DNA from: Chitinophagaceae bacterium
Lineage (GTDB): Bacteria > Bacteroidota > Bacteroidia > Chitinophagales > Chitinophagaceae
Assembly (NCBI GenBank): GCA_021151685.1
Contig: JAGKWS010000008.1
Location: 1 to 64,000 of the forward strand
Length of the DNA: 64,000 nt
Direction of reading: 5' to 3'
Part shown: positions 25,515 through 34,504 of the stretch, piece by piece
Layout of the letters: each line of letters opens with the position of its first letter
How positions within the stretch are numbered: position 1 is the stretch's first letter
The notes under the pieces: model-generated
What the model was told of the DNA's origin: nothing
What the model saw: only the letters and a program-made list of their open reading frames with translations
Databases searched by the model: none
Program-made: the position numbers and the translations under genes

Positions 25515-26133
25515 TGTCAGGGTTGTTTTGTGGGCAATATTTATCGCAGTTGTATTTATGTATTTTGCTTTTTCTTAACGCTTATGGTATTATTAATTAT
25601 TGCGTTGCGGTATTATTCACCATAACGTGGACCAAATCTGTAAAATCTACCCCGTTTTGCTCAAAAGCATATTTTAGAGTATACACGAGTAGTACATCTT
25701 TGACTGGTATCGGATTATCCTTCTTTGTGAATGGAAAGTTACCGTCGCTTTTTTTTTGTCAATAGGTGAAAACACGGTGTTGTAAATTGATTTTGTGTCT
25801 TATGTTGTCGACGTTTTGGTGCATTGCAGTAAAACAGGCGGCAGCGTAGCTACCGCCTGTTGGGCTTCACAAGGGGTATCATCACTGTAGGCCTATGCAC
25901 CTGAGCACGGGGCATAGGCAACCCACAAATTGTATGGGAACAAAGGTGGTTTGCGAAAAATGGTTAAACAAACGTTTTAGCACGCTACACCCTGGGTGAA
26001 AACACTGTTGTAAATAGCAGAGTTGGTACTATGTAGTACTGTAAAAGGAAAAAACATTGGTTACCTTACTATTATCAGGTACTTACTGCGAGGCTAATAG
26101 ATATATTTGTTCACGAACAAAAAACAAATAAGG
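25515..26133. other. Non-coding region with hairpins and a paired direct repeat
   Basis: No credible gene in about 620 bases. Seen: a GC-rich hairpin (25833-25841 with 25853-25861, with further inner pairs), a second hairpin (25891-25898 with 25912-25919), and a two-part direct repeat. The repeat is GGTGAAAACAC followed by TGTTGTAAAT, at 25765-25787 (2-base spacer) and 25995-26015 (no spacer). The repeats bracket both hairpins. This could be a small RNA locus, a regulator-binding region for the operon at 26134, or the remnant of a small mobile repeat. Confidence 0.5.
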
Positions 26134-26682
26134 ATGAAAAAATTATTATTGATGGCTGTTGCAGCAATAGTGACAGCTTCTTGTGGGCAGCAGCCAGAAA
26201 AAAAGCTTGAAAAGCAGTCGCAGATTACCGTAAAAGGTAATGGTAACAGTACTTCCGACATTTTTGTAAAAGAAGTAGATTCGTTCTTTATAGAGTACGA
26301 AGAAGCAAAAGAACACGTAAAGGCATGGAAGAATTTTGTGAATAAATATAACTTACCTGCTGCATTTTACAGCTCCAGTGCTTTTGTTGTACCCACCTCT
26401 ACTATGCGCTATATAATGGACTCCAACCATCAGGATTATCTGGTTTTTTATCTTGGTATAGACACTGCTACTGATAGTTTGATGCTGGTGTTTGAGGGAG
26501 GAAATAAGGAAACTACTCAGCAGGGCGAGGATGTGATACACTTTACACCGGTGAAAGTAGAAAATAATATTCGCTATGCGTTCGATAATACATGGCCATG
26601 CCCCATTTGCCCCATAAATGGTTTATTAGAGGGCGGTTATACCGTTCCGTTTGATTCGGTACATTTTTATAAGAAAAGGTAA
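26134..26682 (+). CDS. Lipoprotein of unknown family with a WPCPICPI motif
   Basis: 182 aa from the ATG at 26134, which is preceded by AAGG; the frame start at 26107 adds nine unlikely residues. Lipoprotein signal MKKLLLMAVAAIVTASCGQQ (lipobox TASC, C18). The mature part is mixed alpha/beta with no recognised domain. Near the end is WPCPICPINGLLEGG, a CxxC-like pair that could bind metal or be redox-active. First gene of an operon with the membrane protein 6 bases downstream, a histidine kinase and a regulator, so it may be a sensory or target component. Function unknown. Confidence 0.78.
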   Translation: MKKLLLMAVAAIVTASCGQQPEKKLEKQSQITVKGNGNSTSDIFVKEVDSFFIEYEEAKEHVKAWKNFVNKYNLPAAFYSSSAFVVPTSTMRYIMDSNHQDYLVFYLGIDTATDSLMLVFEGGNKETTQQGEDVIHFTPVKVENNIRYAFDNTWPCPICPINGLLEGGYTVPFDSVHFYKKR

Positions 26683-26688
26683 ATACCC

Positions 26689-27351
26689 ATGCAAACTACC
26701 GTAATCCTTATGTGCGATGCATCAATTCTATTGGCTTCAATAGTGGGTGTATGGCGATATAAATCACTCGAATACTCTTTGAAGATATTGGTGCTGCTAT
26801 TGGTGGTTACTTCATTAAGTGAACTATGTTGCTTTGCTGCAGCTTGGTACAAGAACTACTATTTGAAGCTGTCTATTTTTCATTTTTTTAATGTGATACA
26901 GGCATCGCTTATTACTGCCTATTTTGTATATGCCATTGGCTTGAAAAAGCCAGTGGCTGTTATTGGTACTGCCACTTTTTTGTGGACGTTGGCAGGTGTA
27001 GGTAATGCAGTTTTTCTGCAACCGCTGGGCACATTAAATTCTTACATGCTGATGCTGGAAAGTATGGTCGTTATTACTTTTAGCTTGTTTTTTATATACA
27101 GTACACTAAAATATGATTGGGCAGAAAGTATATATGAATTTGTACATTTCCGTATTGCTGTGCTGCTGTTGGTGTTTTGGGGGTTTACTTTTTTCTTTTG
27201 GGGGTTTGTAGCCATTCTTTGGAAAAACAAGTGGCAGCATGTTACTGCACTCATGTATGCCCATTCGGCGGTTGAAATAACTTTGTATGTTGGAATTGCT
27301 GTTTCTCTTTACCAAACCAACAGAAAAACCATAGCGAATGAAGCCAGGTGA
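26689..27351 (+). CDS. Multi-pass membrane protein, probable sensor partner of the adjacent kinase
   Basis: 220 aa, almost entirely hydrophobic, with six or seven TM helices and short loops, and no signal peptide. Family not recognised. Its last 14 bases overlap the start of the histidine kinase, so the two are translationally coupled. The kinase itself has only one TM helix and no input domain, so an inference is that this protein supplies the sensing part. It is encoded 6 bases after the lipoprotein. A plain membrane protein unrelated to signalling cannot be excluded. Confidence 0.75.
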   Translation: MQTTVILMCDASILLASIVGVWRYKSLEYSLKILVLLLVVTSLSELCCFAAAWYKNYYLKLSIFHFFNVIQASLITAYFVYAIGLKKPVAVIGTATFLWTLAGVGNAVFLQPLGTLNSYMLMLESMVVITFSLFFIYSTLKYDWAESIYEFVHFRIAVLLLVFWGFTFFFWGFVAILWKNKWQHVTALMYAHSAVEITLYVGIAVSLYQTNRKTIANEAR

Positions 27352-28129
27352 AGCAATTGTTGTTTTTGCAATAGGGTCGCTTACAATTATTGTATTCGTT
27401 GTTTTTCTGGTGCTTATTATTGTAGAGTACAGAAGAAGGCAATTGCGCCACATTGAAGAAAAGATTAGTCTGAAGCATAGGTACGAAAACGAGCTGCTGC
27501 AAGTACAGTTGGAGGTGCAGGAACAGTCTTTCAAACATATATCGGAAGAGATACATGATAACATTGCCCAAATGCTAAGCCTTGCCAAGCTGAAACTATA
27601 CCGAACAGCCGACCGTGCAACAGATGAACAGGTGAAAATAGGCATCAATGCAGGTACAGAGTTGGTAACCAATGCGCTCAATGACTTGCGTAGCCTGAGT
27701 CATTTACTGAATGGCGGTTTGGTGTCGCGTATACCGCTGCGCGAGAGTATAGAAAAAGAATTGGGGTATGTACACGATGCCCGCGATGTGACGGTGTCGC
27801 TCTCAGTTGCCGATAACTTACCAGAGCTGGATGAACGCAGGAAACTAATGGCATTTCGCATTATTCAAGAGGCCATTATCAATTCGGTGAAACACGGCGA
27901 TGCCAAAACAATTGGAGTGGCTATGCATGCAGACAACGATTATCTCTATATTGTTATTTCGGATGATGGCAGGGGGTTCAACACTACTGAAGCTATGAAA
28001 AAAGGTGGGCTCGGCCTTCAGAATATGAATGTCAGAGCCAAAATGTTGGGTTCTATTCACATCATTTCAGAGCAGGGAGCAGGTACATCCATCAATTTAT
28101 CGATACAGTTATATGAAAACAACAATTAA
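27338..28129 (+). CDS. Sensor histidine kinase, HisKA_3 (NarL/LuxR-partner) type
   Basis: 263 aa. One TM helix (about 8-30), a short coiled coil (about 35-65), then HisKA_3 dimerisation/phosphoacceptor helix HISEEIHDNIAQMLSLAKLK with the phospho-His in EEIHDN. The HATPase_c domain follows: IIQEAIINSVKHGDAKTI (N box), DDGRGFNTTEAM (G1) and GGLGLQNMNVRAKMLG (G2). There is no periplasmic or PAS input domain, so the signal probably comes through a partner. It overlaps the membrane-protein gene by 14 bases and the response-regulator gene by 17 bases. Confidence 0.95.
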   Translation: MKPGEAIVVFAIGSLTIIVFVVFLVLIIVEYRRRQLRHIEEKISLKHRYENELLQVQLEVQEQSFKHISEEIHDNIAQMLSLAKLKLYRTADRATDEQVKIGINAGTELVTNALNDLRSLSHLLNGGLVSRIPLRESIEKELGYVHDARDVTVSLSVADNLPELDERRKLMAFRIIQEAIINSVKHGDAKTIGVAMHADNDYLYIVISDDGRGFNTTEAMKKGGLGLQNMNVRAKMLGSIHIISEQGAGTSINLSIQLYENNN

Positions 28130-28775
28130 AGTAGCATTAGCCGACGATCATAACCTCTTTCGGAAGGGGGTGGAGGAGATTCTTGCCGACTTTGATAATG
28201 TAGAGGTACTCTACAGTGTACATAACGGCCGGGAATTGATAACGCAGATAACCAACAAGGGTATATTGCCCGATGTGTGCCTGCTGGATATAAACATGCC
28301 CGAGCTGAATGGCTTTGAGACGGCGGCACAGATAAAGGTGAAATGGCCGGGTATCAATATACTGGCCGTATCGGTATACGACTCTGAGCATACTATACTA
28401 AGTATGTTACGTGCAGGTGCCGGGGGCTATGTGCTGAAAGATACACAGCCCGCTATGCTACGGTTGGCTATAGAGTCTTTGCACCAGCATGGCTTCTACT
28501 GTTCAGAGCTTGTAAATGGCCGGTTGTTGCATCAGGCATTGACGCAAGGTAGTGCCGAGCCCGGGGTAGCACTTACGGCCAATGAAACCCGTTTTTTGAA
28601 ACTGTGTTGTTCTGAGCTCACCTACAAGGAAATAGCGGAGATGATGGAACTGAGTCATCGAACAATAGATGGCTACCGGGATAATTTGTTTGACAAACTG
28701 AACTTGAAATCGCGTACAGGATTGGTTATCTATGCCCTTAAAAAGGGTATAGCCACTATCGATGAATATTCGTAG
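28113..28775 (+). CDS. LuxR/NarL-type response regulator
   Basis: 220 aa from the ATG at 28113 (MKTTIKVALADDHNLFRKGV). Receiver domain 1-125 with acidic pair DD, phospho-acceptor Asp in DVCLLDINMPELNG, then AVSVYDSE and LKDTQPA (Lys of the receiver). The LuxR-type HTH is C-terminal (about 150-215): LTANETRFLKLCCSELTYKE, then IAEMMELSHRTIDGYRDNLF and KLNLKSRTGLVIYALKKG. It is the cognate regulator of the overlapping HisKA_3 kinase and presumably binds DNA when phosphorylated; targets are unknown, its own operon being an obvious candidate. Confidence 0.96.
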   Translation: MKTTIKVALADDHNLFRKGVEEILADFDNVEVLYSVHNGRELITQITNKGILPDVCLLDINMPELNGFETAAQIKVKWPGINILAVSVYDSEHTILSMLRAGAGGYVLKDTQPAMLRLAIESLHQHGFYCSELVNGRLLHQALTQGSAEPGVALTANETRFLKLCCSELTYKEIAEMMELSHRTIDGYRDNLFDKLNLKSRTGLVIYALKKGIATIDEYS

Positions 28776-28793
28776 CACTTGTTATGCTATCCA

Positions 28794-29597
28794 TCAATGC
28801 AGTTTTGCACGCCACGTATCCAAGTCCATCACACGGTCGTTTGGCGCATCGTAGTAGTACACTTCCATAGATTCCGGGTCTACGTAGAAGTTGTAGTTTG
28901 GTTTTTCTACGTTAGTGTCCCATACCTTCACCCAAAAGTACTCAGATTGTTTGTTGGGCCCACGGCATACACCCAGCATCAGGTTGCCTTTGCCAGATTG
29001 CACTTTGCCAATTTTTTCTGCTACCTCAGCCACATGTTCAACTGCATCTAATGCCCGGTTTTCCCAGAATTTTGATCTTACTTTAAGTATCAACGCATCC
29101 ACTTCATCGCGGTAGAAGGACTTACAATGTAGTCTCGCATCCCGTTTCATGGCCGATATTCTTTTGTCTGCAGTTCCGCAAGCCTCGTTTTCAGGCAGGC
29201 TTTCAGCTATTATGCCTGCCCAGCGGTCGGTATAGCTGGCAGGTACCTCTTTGGTGCCAGTTGCAAGAAATGCCATCACATTGTCGGGGTAGCATTTGGT
29301 GTATCCTACTACACGCCTGCCAATGTATTTTGCTGTCTTCCTATCGGTATTTTCCGTCATGCGGCATGCCAGATACAGGTAAAAAGGCCGTGTTGCAGGG
29401 TTGGTAGTGTATAGGCTATCCAGTATATCGGTAGCTTGCGCTTTATCGGCCAGTGTCAGCCCTTCATTATAGAAGTTTTTGGCATTTTCCGATATCCTTG
29501 CATCATTCAGATAATTGTCGATAGTACCCATGTGTTGCGCGCCTGTGGTATTGGTTACAAGGCAGCCAGCTATTATCAGCGGAAATATGTACTTCAT
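28794..29597 (-). CDS. Hypothetical secreted protein
   Basis: 267 aa from the ATG at 29597 (MKYIFPLIIAGCLVTNTTGA), a signal peptide that could also be read as a lipoprotein signal (AGC). The mature part is largely helical (TADKRISAMKRDARLHCKSF), and the C-terminus is beta-rich with FYVDPESMEVYYYDAPNDRV, a segment resembling those of periplasmic proteins that end in a YcfA/PepSY-like sheet; that resemblance is weak. Family not recognised. It converges on the response regulator gene with an 18-base gap. Confidence 0.72.
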   Translation of the reverse strand: MKYIFPLIIAGCLVTNTTGAQHMGTIDNYLNDARISENAKNFYNEGLTLADKAQATDILDSLYTTNPATRPFYLYLACRMTENTDRKTAKYIGRRVVGYTKCYPDNVMAFLATGTKEVPASYTDRWAGIIAESLPENEACGTADKRISAMKRDARLHCKSFYRDEVDALILKVRSKFWENRALDAVEHVAEVAEKIGKVQSGKGNLMLGVCRGPNKQSEYFWVKVWDTNVEKPNYNFYVDPESMEVYYYDAPNDRVMDLDTWRAKLH

Positions 29598-29709
29598 ATA
29601 TTGAGGGGGACAATTACTTTGACCCGATACTGTAAACATAAAAATTGCATCCGATATTAGGAAGCAATCATAGAAAAATATGAATGAAATTCAATTGGTT
29701 GCAGTGTAG

Positions 29710-30591
29710 CTACAGTCGCTCAATAATCTCCAGCGATTTTTTTATCATATTTTCAACAGATGCATCGCCATTTTTTGTAAACGTCTTGGTGGCTCGGTTG
29801 GCTACTGCGGTGCTTATAGACAAACATTGGTGCCCCAACAATGCCGACATGCCATACAATGCCGATGTTTCCATTTCGAAGTTGGCAATACGGTAGCCAT
29901 TATGCCTGAATGCCGATAAGGCATCGGGTAGGTTGGGTAGGGCAGGGGTAAGGCGTAGCGACCTGCCCTGTGGTCCGTAAAAGCCGGGGCAGGTAGCTGT
30001 TATGCCATGTACATAACCATTGGTAAAGTGTTGCAACAAATGGCCCGGCGATGCTACTACATAGGGGGTAATATGAGGATGTTCGCTTAGAATCTGCTGT
30101 TGGAATGCGTGTTGCAATTCACGTTCGGTATCGTCTTGGGGCAGCTGGTAATACAGTAACAGGTTATCCATACCCGCAGCAAACGATGATGCTATTAGGC
30201 TATCGGCCGGTATATCGGCATGTAAGGAGCCACATGTGCCTAAGCGGATGATTTTTAGTTTTTTATGTTCGCTTCTTAATGTTCTGGTTTCAAAGTCTAT
30301 ATTCACCAAGGCATCCAGTTCGTTGCAAACAATATCTATGTTACCCACACCAATGCCGGTACTCACAACACTTATCTGCTTGCTACCAATATAGCCGGTA
30401 TGGGTTATGAATTCGCGATGCTGCTCCCGGTCTGTTACCCGGTCGAAGTATTTTGATACTTCCTTTACCCGGTCTGGACTGCCTACTGTAATTACGGTAT
30501 CGGCAATTTGTTCAGGTTGCAGATCAAGGTGGTAAATGGCACCACGTTGATTGATGATGAGTTCGGTCTCGGCTATGGGTGTTTTGTTCAT
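29710..30591 (-). CDS. Nucleoside phosphorylase (uridine/purine phosphorylase family)
   Basis: Phosphorolysis of nucleosides to base and ribose-1-phosphate in salvage. 293 aa. Visible: TVGSPDRVKEVSKYFD (phosphate-binding start), ISVVSTGIGVGNIDIVCNEL (second phosphate-loop region), IIRLGTCGSLHADIPADSLI and NFEMETSALYGMSALLGHQC, where the Glu-Met-Glu motif contacts the ribose. Nearest known style is uridine phosphorylase-like PNP_UDP_1; base specificity is not certain. It has its own promoter region shared divergently with the 2OG oxygenase. Confidence 0.92.
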   Translation of the reverse strand: MNKTPIAETELIINQRGAIYHLDLQPEQIADTVITVGSPDRVKEVSKYFDRVTDREQHREFITHTGYIGSKQISVVSTGIGVGNIDIVCNELDALVNIDFETRTLRSEHKKLKIIRLGTCGSLHADIPADSLIASSFAAGMDNLLLYYQLPQDDTERELQHAFQQQILSEHPHITPYVVASPGHLLQHFTNGYVHGITATCPGFYGPQGRSLRLTPALPNLPDALSAFRHNGYRIANFEMETSALYGMSALLGHQCLSISTAVANRATKTFTKNGDASVENMIKKSLEIIERL

Positions 30592-30697
30592 CTTGTTTAG
30601 TTCATTGGCTTGTGGTACACAATTATCCGAAAGTTAACACGTAGTACTTATCGGTTATCGCGAAAGGATATTACTATTGTGCCAAAGTTGAACATTT

Positions 30698-31645
30698 ATG
30701 GCGAATATTCCAGTAGTAGATTTGGCTGTTTTTTCCGGCGGTAGTGAAAGTGAACGGGCTGCATTTGTACAGCAGTTGGGTAAAGCATATGAGGAAACCG
30801 GCTTTGTGGCTGTAAAAAACCATGGCATATCCGACGATTTGATTGCGGCACTCTATGCTCGTGCGCAGGAGTTTTTTGTCTTGCCCAACAGTGTGAAACA
30901 ACAATACCAAATACCCGAATTGGCAGGGCAACGCGGTTATACATCTTTTGGTACCGAGCATGCCAAGGGCTATGAGGCACCCGACCTGAAAGAGTTTTTT
31001 CAGTTTGGGCAAATAGTGCCAGAGGGTACGGCCAACCCCGATGAGTACCCCAGCAATGTAGTAGTAGCCGAGGTGCCCGAATTTACACCTGTAATGCTGG
31101 ATGCGTACAGGGCATTTGAGCAAGCTGGCTTGCATCTATTGCGTGCCATTGCGATTTATTTGGGTATTGGCGAGCACTATTTCGATGAGCATGTACATAT
31201 GGGCAACTCCATACTACGGGCTATACATTACCCACCCATTGTTACAGAGCCAAGCAGTGCTATACGTGCCGAGCAGCACGAAGATATCAATCTGATAACA
31301 CTACTGGTAGGTGCATCGGCCGATGGATTACAAATCCTTACCCGGCAGGGCGAATGGGTACCTGTAACCTCGCTACCAGAACAAATAGTAGTAAATGTGG
31401 GCGATATGTTGCAACGACTCACCAACAACCGCCTGAGGTCTACTACTCACCGAGTAGTGAACCCACCACGAGCGGAGTGGGGTAAACCACGATATTCTAT
31501 GCCTTTTTTCCTGCACCCACGCGCCAACATGAGTCTTGCCTGTCTGGAAGGATGCATCACCCCCAATAATCCTAAAGCGTATGAGGACTATACTGCCGGG
31601 CAGTATTTGGATGAACGTCTGCGCGAAATTGGATTGAAAAAGTAG
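30698..31645 (+). CDS. 2-oxoglutarate/Fe(II) oxygenase, isopenicillin N synthase family
   Basis: 315 aa. N-terminal DIOX_N domain: IPVVDLAVF, AYEETGFVAVKNHGISDDLI and LAGQRGYTSFGTE. Then the double-stranded beta-helix with iron ligands H and D of EQHEDINLITLLVG and the distal H of LRSTTHRVVNPP; the 2OG-binding R and S are in RYSMPFFLHP. The substrate cannot be assigned; bacterial relatives oxidise small molecules. Its stop codon abuts the stop of the convergent GNAT gene with no spacer. Confidence 0.93.
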   Translation: MANIPVVDLAVFSGGSESERAAFVQQLGKAYEETGFVAVKNHGISDDLIAALYARAQEFFVLPNSVKQQYQIPELAGQRGYTSFGTEHAKGYEAPDLKEFFQFGQIVPEGTANPDEYPSNVVVAEVPEFTPVMLDAYRAFEQAGLHLLRAIAIYLGIGEHYFDEHVHMGNSILRAIHYPPIVTEPSSAIRAEQHEDINLITLLVGASADGLQILTRQGEWVPVTSLPEQIVVNVGDMLQRLTNNRLRSTTHRVVNPPRAEWGKPRYSMPFFLHPRANMSLACLEGCITPNNPKAYEDYTAGQYLDERLREIGLKK

Positions 31646-32167
31646 TTAAATAGGGCGAGCCATCAGTAGGTCTGTTTGCGGGTCGGTACCCAGCATAAAG
31701 ATGTGACTACCGAATCTGATGAAGCCGTTGCGCTCGTAGAAACGTATAGCCCGTACATTGTGCTCCCATACGCCAAGGCACAGTGTACGGGCATTTTGTT
31801 GTTGGGCCCATGTTGTAGAAAAGTTTAATAATTGCTGCCCCAATCCATTCTTCTGATAGGCACCTGATATGTAGATACGCTCCAGCTCCACGGCTGGTTG
31901 GTGTGCTGCTAAGGCATAAGTACTTTTTCTGTTTAGCTTTATATATCCTGCTTTATTTACTTCGTTTTCAATAAAGTAAAATTCACTTTCCTTATCATTA
32001 AGTTCTTCTGCAAGGCGGTTGATGGCAAAGGCATGGGTCAGGTACTGTACTATATCTTCTTTCTTGTTTTGTGTTGCAAAGGCCTCGGTAAATGTGGTGA
32101 TGCTCAGCTGCTGTAACTGCTGCGCTTCTTGTAGCTGCACAGCACGTATGGAAAATGGCATACTCAT
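31646..32167 (-). CDS. GNAT family N-acetyltransferase
   Basis: 173 aa from the ATG at 32167 (MSMPFSIRAVQLQEAQQ); a second ATG two codons on is equally possible. GNAT features: IRAVQLQEAQQLQQLSITTF at the N-terminus, VELERIYISGAYQKNGLGQQ as motif A with the acetyl-CoA pyrophosphate loop QKNGLG, then LCLGVWEHNVRAIRFYERNG and FIRFGSH as motif B. Target unknown. It is convergent with the oxygenase and lies 21 bases downstream of the SnoaL-like gene, possibly cotranscribed. Confidence 0.92.
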   Translation of the reverse strand: MSMPFSIRAVQLQEAQQLQQLSITTFTEAFATQNKKEDIVQYLTHAFAINRLAEELNDKESEFYFIENEVNKAGYIKLNRKSTYALAAHQPAVELERIYISGAYQKNGLGQQLLNFSTTWAQQQNARTLCLGVWEHNVRAIRFYERNGFIRFGSHIFMLGTDPQTDLLMARPI

Positions 32168-32188
32168 TATGTGAAGGTACACAATCTA

Positions 32189-32671
32189 TCAGTTGTTGGG
32201 AATATGGTTGTAACTAATAACCCGGCTCAGTAACCAATTATCGTTTTGCTTTAGCCATATATGTGTGTAGCGCGCCGTACTGGTGCGTACAGGCGATTTG
32301 CCGCTATACATTGCATAGAAATGGTGCTCGCCATGCTGCACGGCAGCATAAAGTATATTGTTCCTGTACATTGGGTACACTACAATAGTAGTATCTATAC
32401 TTACCCGCCGGGCGCGGTAGGGTAGTTGGCACAAACCATCGCGCACCGATGCTATAAAAGCCCGTTTGCCGGAAGTTATACCCGATTGGTCGTGCCAGAA
32501 TTCGAAATCGGGACTGAGTATGTTCTCAAATACCAATGTGTCGCAATGGTTGTAGCCTACCGAGAACAACAGACTATCGGCAAGCTTTATTTGTGCAGTC
32601 AGGTCCGCAGATTGTGCCAGGGCGAGAACACCCCGGCATATAAGTGCGGTAGTTACCAGAAAATATTTCAT
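32189..32671 (-). CDS. Secreted SnoaL/DUF4440-like protein
   Basis: 160 aa with a signal peptide (cut near LALAQ, residue 20). The mature part has the cone-shaped NTF2/SnoaL-like pattern: helix ADSLLFSVGYNHCDTLVFEN, DFEFWHDQSGITSGKRAFIA, then strands ending RYTHIWLKQNDNWLLSRVIS. Members are periplasmic ketosteroid-isomerase-like proteins, many with unknown ligand. It lies 14 bases downstream of the PspC gene's stop and may be part of the padR-pspC transcript. Confidence 0.82.
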   Translation of the reverse strand: MKYFLVTTALICRGVLALAQSADLTAQIKLADSLLFSVGYNHCDTLVFENILSPDFEFWHDQSGITSGKRAFIASVRDGLCQLPYRARRVSIDTTIVVYPMYRNNILYAAVQHGEHHFYAMYSGKSPVRTSTARYTHIWLKQNDNWLLSRVISYNHIPNN

Positions 32672-32685
32672 GGCGATAGGGTAAA

Positions 32686-34503
32686 TTAGTTGTCGTCTAT
32701 TGCTAATGTATTGTTGGTAACATCTTTAAGTCCGTTAGCCGTCATTACATATTCTGTACCTGTTTCGTAATAGTCATAGTCGCTATTGTGGCGTTCGTAG
32801 TAGCCATCGCCATCTTTATCGCCTATTACATACCAGCTAAAGTTGTCTATATCTTCACTCACTTTTATACGTTTGCCTACGGGCACTTCTATGGTTACCA
32901 ATACCCGCTGGTTTCGGAATCTGTCGGTCTTGGTTATGTTGAAGCCATTGGGTAGATAGACGATGCTGTCTTGCTGGGTAATGACAAATGGTATGTGTTC
33001 TGCTTTCACTTTGGCCTCGGTTTGGGATGCCCCCCGGCTGCTACGCGTACCATATATGTGATACAACGAATCGGCACTTTTTTCTACGTTCACCTTTACG
33101 TTGTTTATCCAGAGGGTATTCTTGTTCACCAGTCTGAATGGTTTGTCATCTTCATCATTCCAGTCGCCCAGCCAGCGGTCGTGTTTAGCAGCCAGTCCGT
33201 TTGTTTCGTCTTTATTTACAGCTATGTGCATAATGCCTACAGTGGGTTGCTCTATCAGGTAACTTTCTTCTGTAGCCGTGCGCGTACTAAATTCATGTAT
33301 CATGCCCGATGCAGTGTATAATAGGCATACAAAACCAATGAACCATAACCCCAGAAACATATAGGCCAGATAGTGCCTGCGTGTGCGTATACCCATCAGC
33401 CGGCGCACCCCCAATATGATGAGTGCCAGCATAGGTATTCCCAGTACAAACGTTACCCCAAGCCATGCTGCTACATGTTGCGTGCCATCATCGAACAGAA
33501 AGCTGGTAAACGGCATGGCTGTAGCACCTGCAAACAGAATGGCCACCATGGCGGCAAAAAGTGATATTGCTACAATACCGCCAATGAACAGGAAAAATGC
33601 CTTTATAATGGTGGCTATAACCCGAAAAATACCTGCACCTGCCGGCCGCGCCGCTTGTACTGCCGCAGTTGCACGGGCTTGTGTTGCTGCTTTTATAGTA
33701 TTCATATCTATTTTTTCGCCGCGCATTTGCATGCGGTCTGTAGACGAACTGGCAAATGGGACAGCTATCCACAAAACAATGTAGGTGATACAAAGAATAC
33801 TACCCACAGAACCGGCGAAGAGGCCGGGCCCTAAGCGCAATCCATTATCGAAAAGATTGCCAGAGATGCCTCCCATAATCAGTGGCAGTGCAAATACAAC
33901 CCTGATAATCCATGCTTCTATATTGAAATATGCCGCAATACCACTGCACACTCCGGCAATCATGTTGTCGTCCGGATTTCTGTACAAACGTTTCACAACA
34001 TTGGTTTGTACGCTTTGACCGGGTAGTATAAGCCACAGAAGCAGATACACCCAACCCAACGCACCAATCATGATGACAAAAAGGATGCGAATAATAATGG
34101 GGTCTATATTGGTACGGGCTGCTATGCCAGAGCATACACCGGCAATCACCTTATCGTCGGTATTGCGGTACAGTTTGCCAACCGGTGGTGGGGTATAACC
34201 AGCATTGTTGCCTGTGTTACTTTGCTTTGCTTCTGCTTCTTCGGCTTCAATATCTTCAATTTTGCCAATGCTATCTATTACAGCGTTCAGATCTGTCATA
34301 TCTATGCATGGTTTCCCATTTTTCAGGCGGTCGCTCAGCAGTTCAGCAATTCGGTCTTCTATGTCGTTGATGATCTCTTCATTACTTTCTTCATTGGCAA
34401 AATGCCTGCGGAGACCGTCAACATAGTTTTTTAGCTTGTTACAGGCGGTTTCTTCTATGGCTATAACGCGCCCCTGTAAATTTATATTTATTATCTTTTC
34501 CAT
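32686..34503 (-). CDS. Double PspC-domain envelope protein
   Basis: 605 aa. Residues 1-95 are a cytoplasmic helical region. Two PspC domains follow (about 105-160, KLYRNTDDKVIAGVCSGIAA; about 170-255, RLYRNPDDNMIAGVCSGIAA), each with one or two membrane helices. Then four or so TM helices (about 290-400) and a C-terminal extracytoplasmic beta-rich region (about 420-590, with NTLWINNVKVNVEKSADSLY). PspC relates to the phage-shock membrane-stress response; this fused form is common in Bacteroidota. Its ATG is one base from the PadR stop, so regulation by the PadR protein is likely. Confidence 0.92.
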   Translation of the reverse strand: MEKIININLQGRVIAIEETACNKLKNYVDGLRRHFANEESNEEIINDIEDRIAELLSDRLKNGKPCIDMTDLNAVIDSIGKIEDIEAEEAEAKQSNTGNNAGYTPPPVGKLYRNTDDKVIAGVCSGIAARTNIDPIIIRILFVIMIGALGWVYLLLWLILPGQSVQTNVVKRLYRNPDDNMIAGVCSGIAAYFNIEAWIIRVVFALPLIMGGISGNLFDNGLRLGPGLFAGSVGSILCITYIVLWIAVPFASSSTDRMQMRGEKIDMNTIKAATQARATAAVQAARPAGAGIFRVIATIIKAFFLFIGGIVAISLFAAMVAILFAGATAMPFTSFLFDDGTQHVAAWLGVTFVLGIPMLALIILGVRRLMGIRTRRHYLAYMFLGLWFIGFVCLLYTASGMIHEFSTRTATEESYLIEQPTVGIMHIAVNKDETNGLAAKHDRWLGDWNDEDDKPFRLVNKNTLWINNVKVNVEKSADSLYHIYGTRSSRGASQTEAKVKAEHIPFVITQQDSIVYLPNGFNITKTDRFRNQRVLVTIEVPVGKRIKVSEDIDNFSWYVIGDKDGDGYYERHNSDYDYYETGTEYVMTANGLKDVTNNTLAIDDN

Positions 34504-34504
34504 G

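Noticed and set aside
25394..25765. 123-aa plus-strand frame near the small acidic protein
   Set aside because: Cys- and hydrophobic-rich with no signal logic, and overlaps the more protein-like minus-strand gene 25293-25514.
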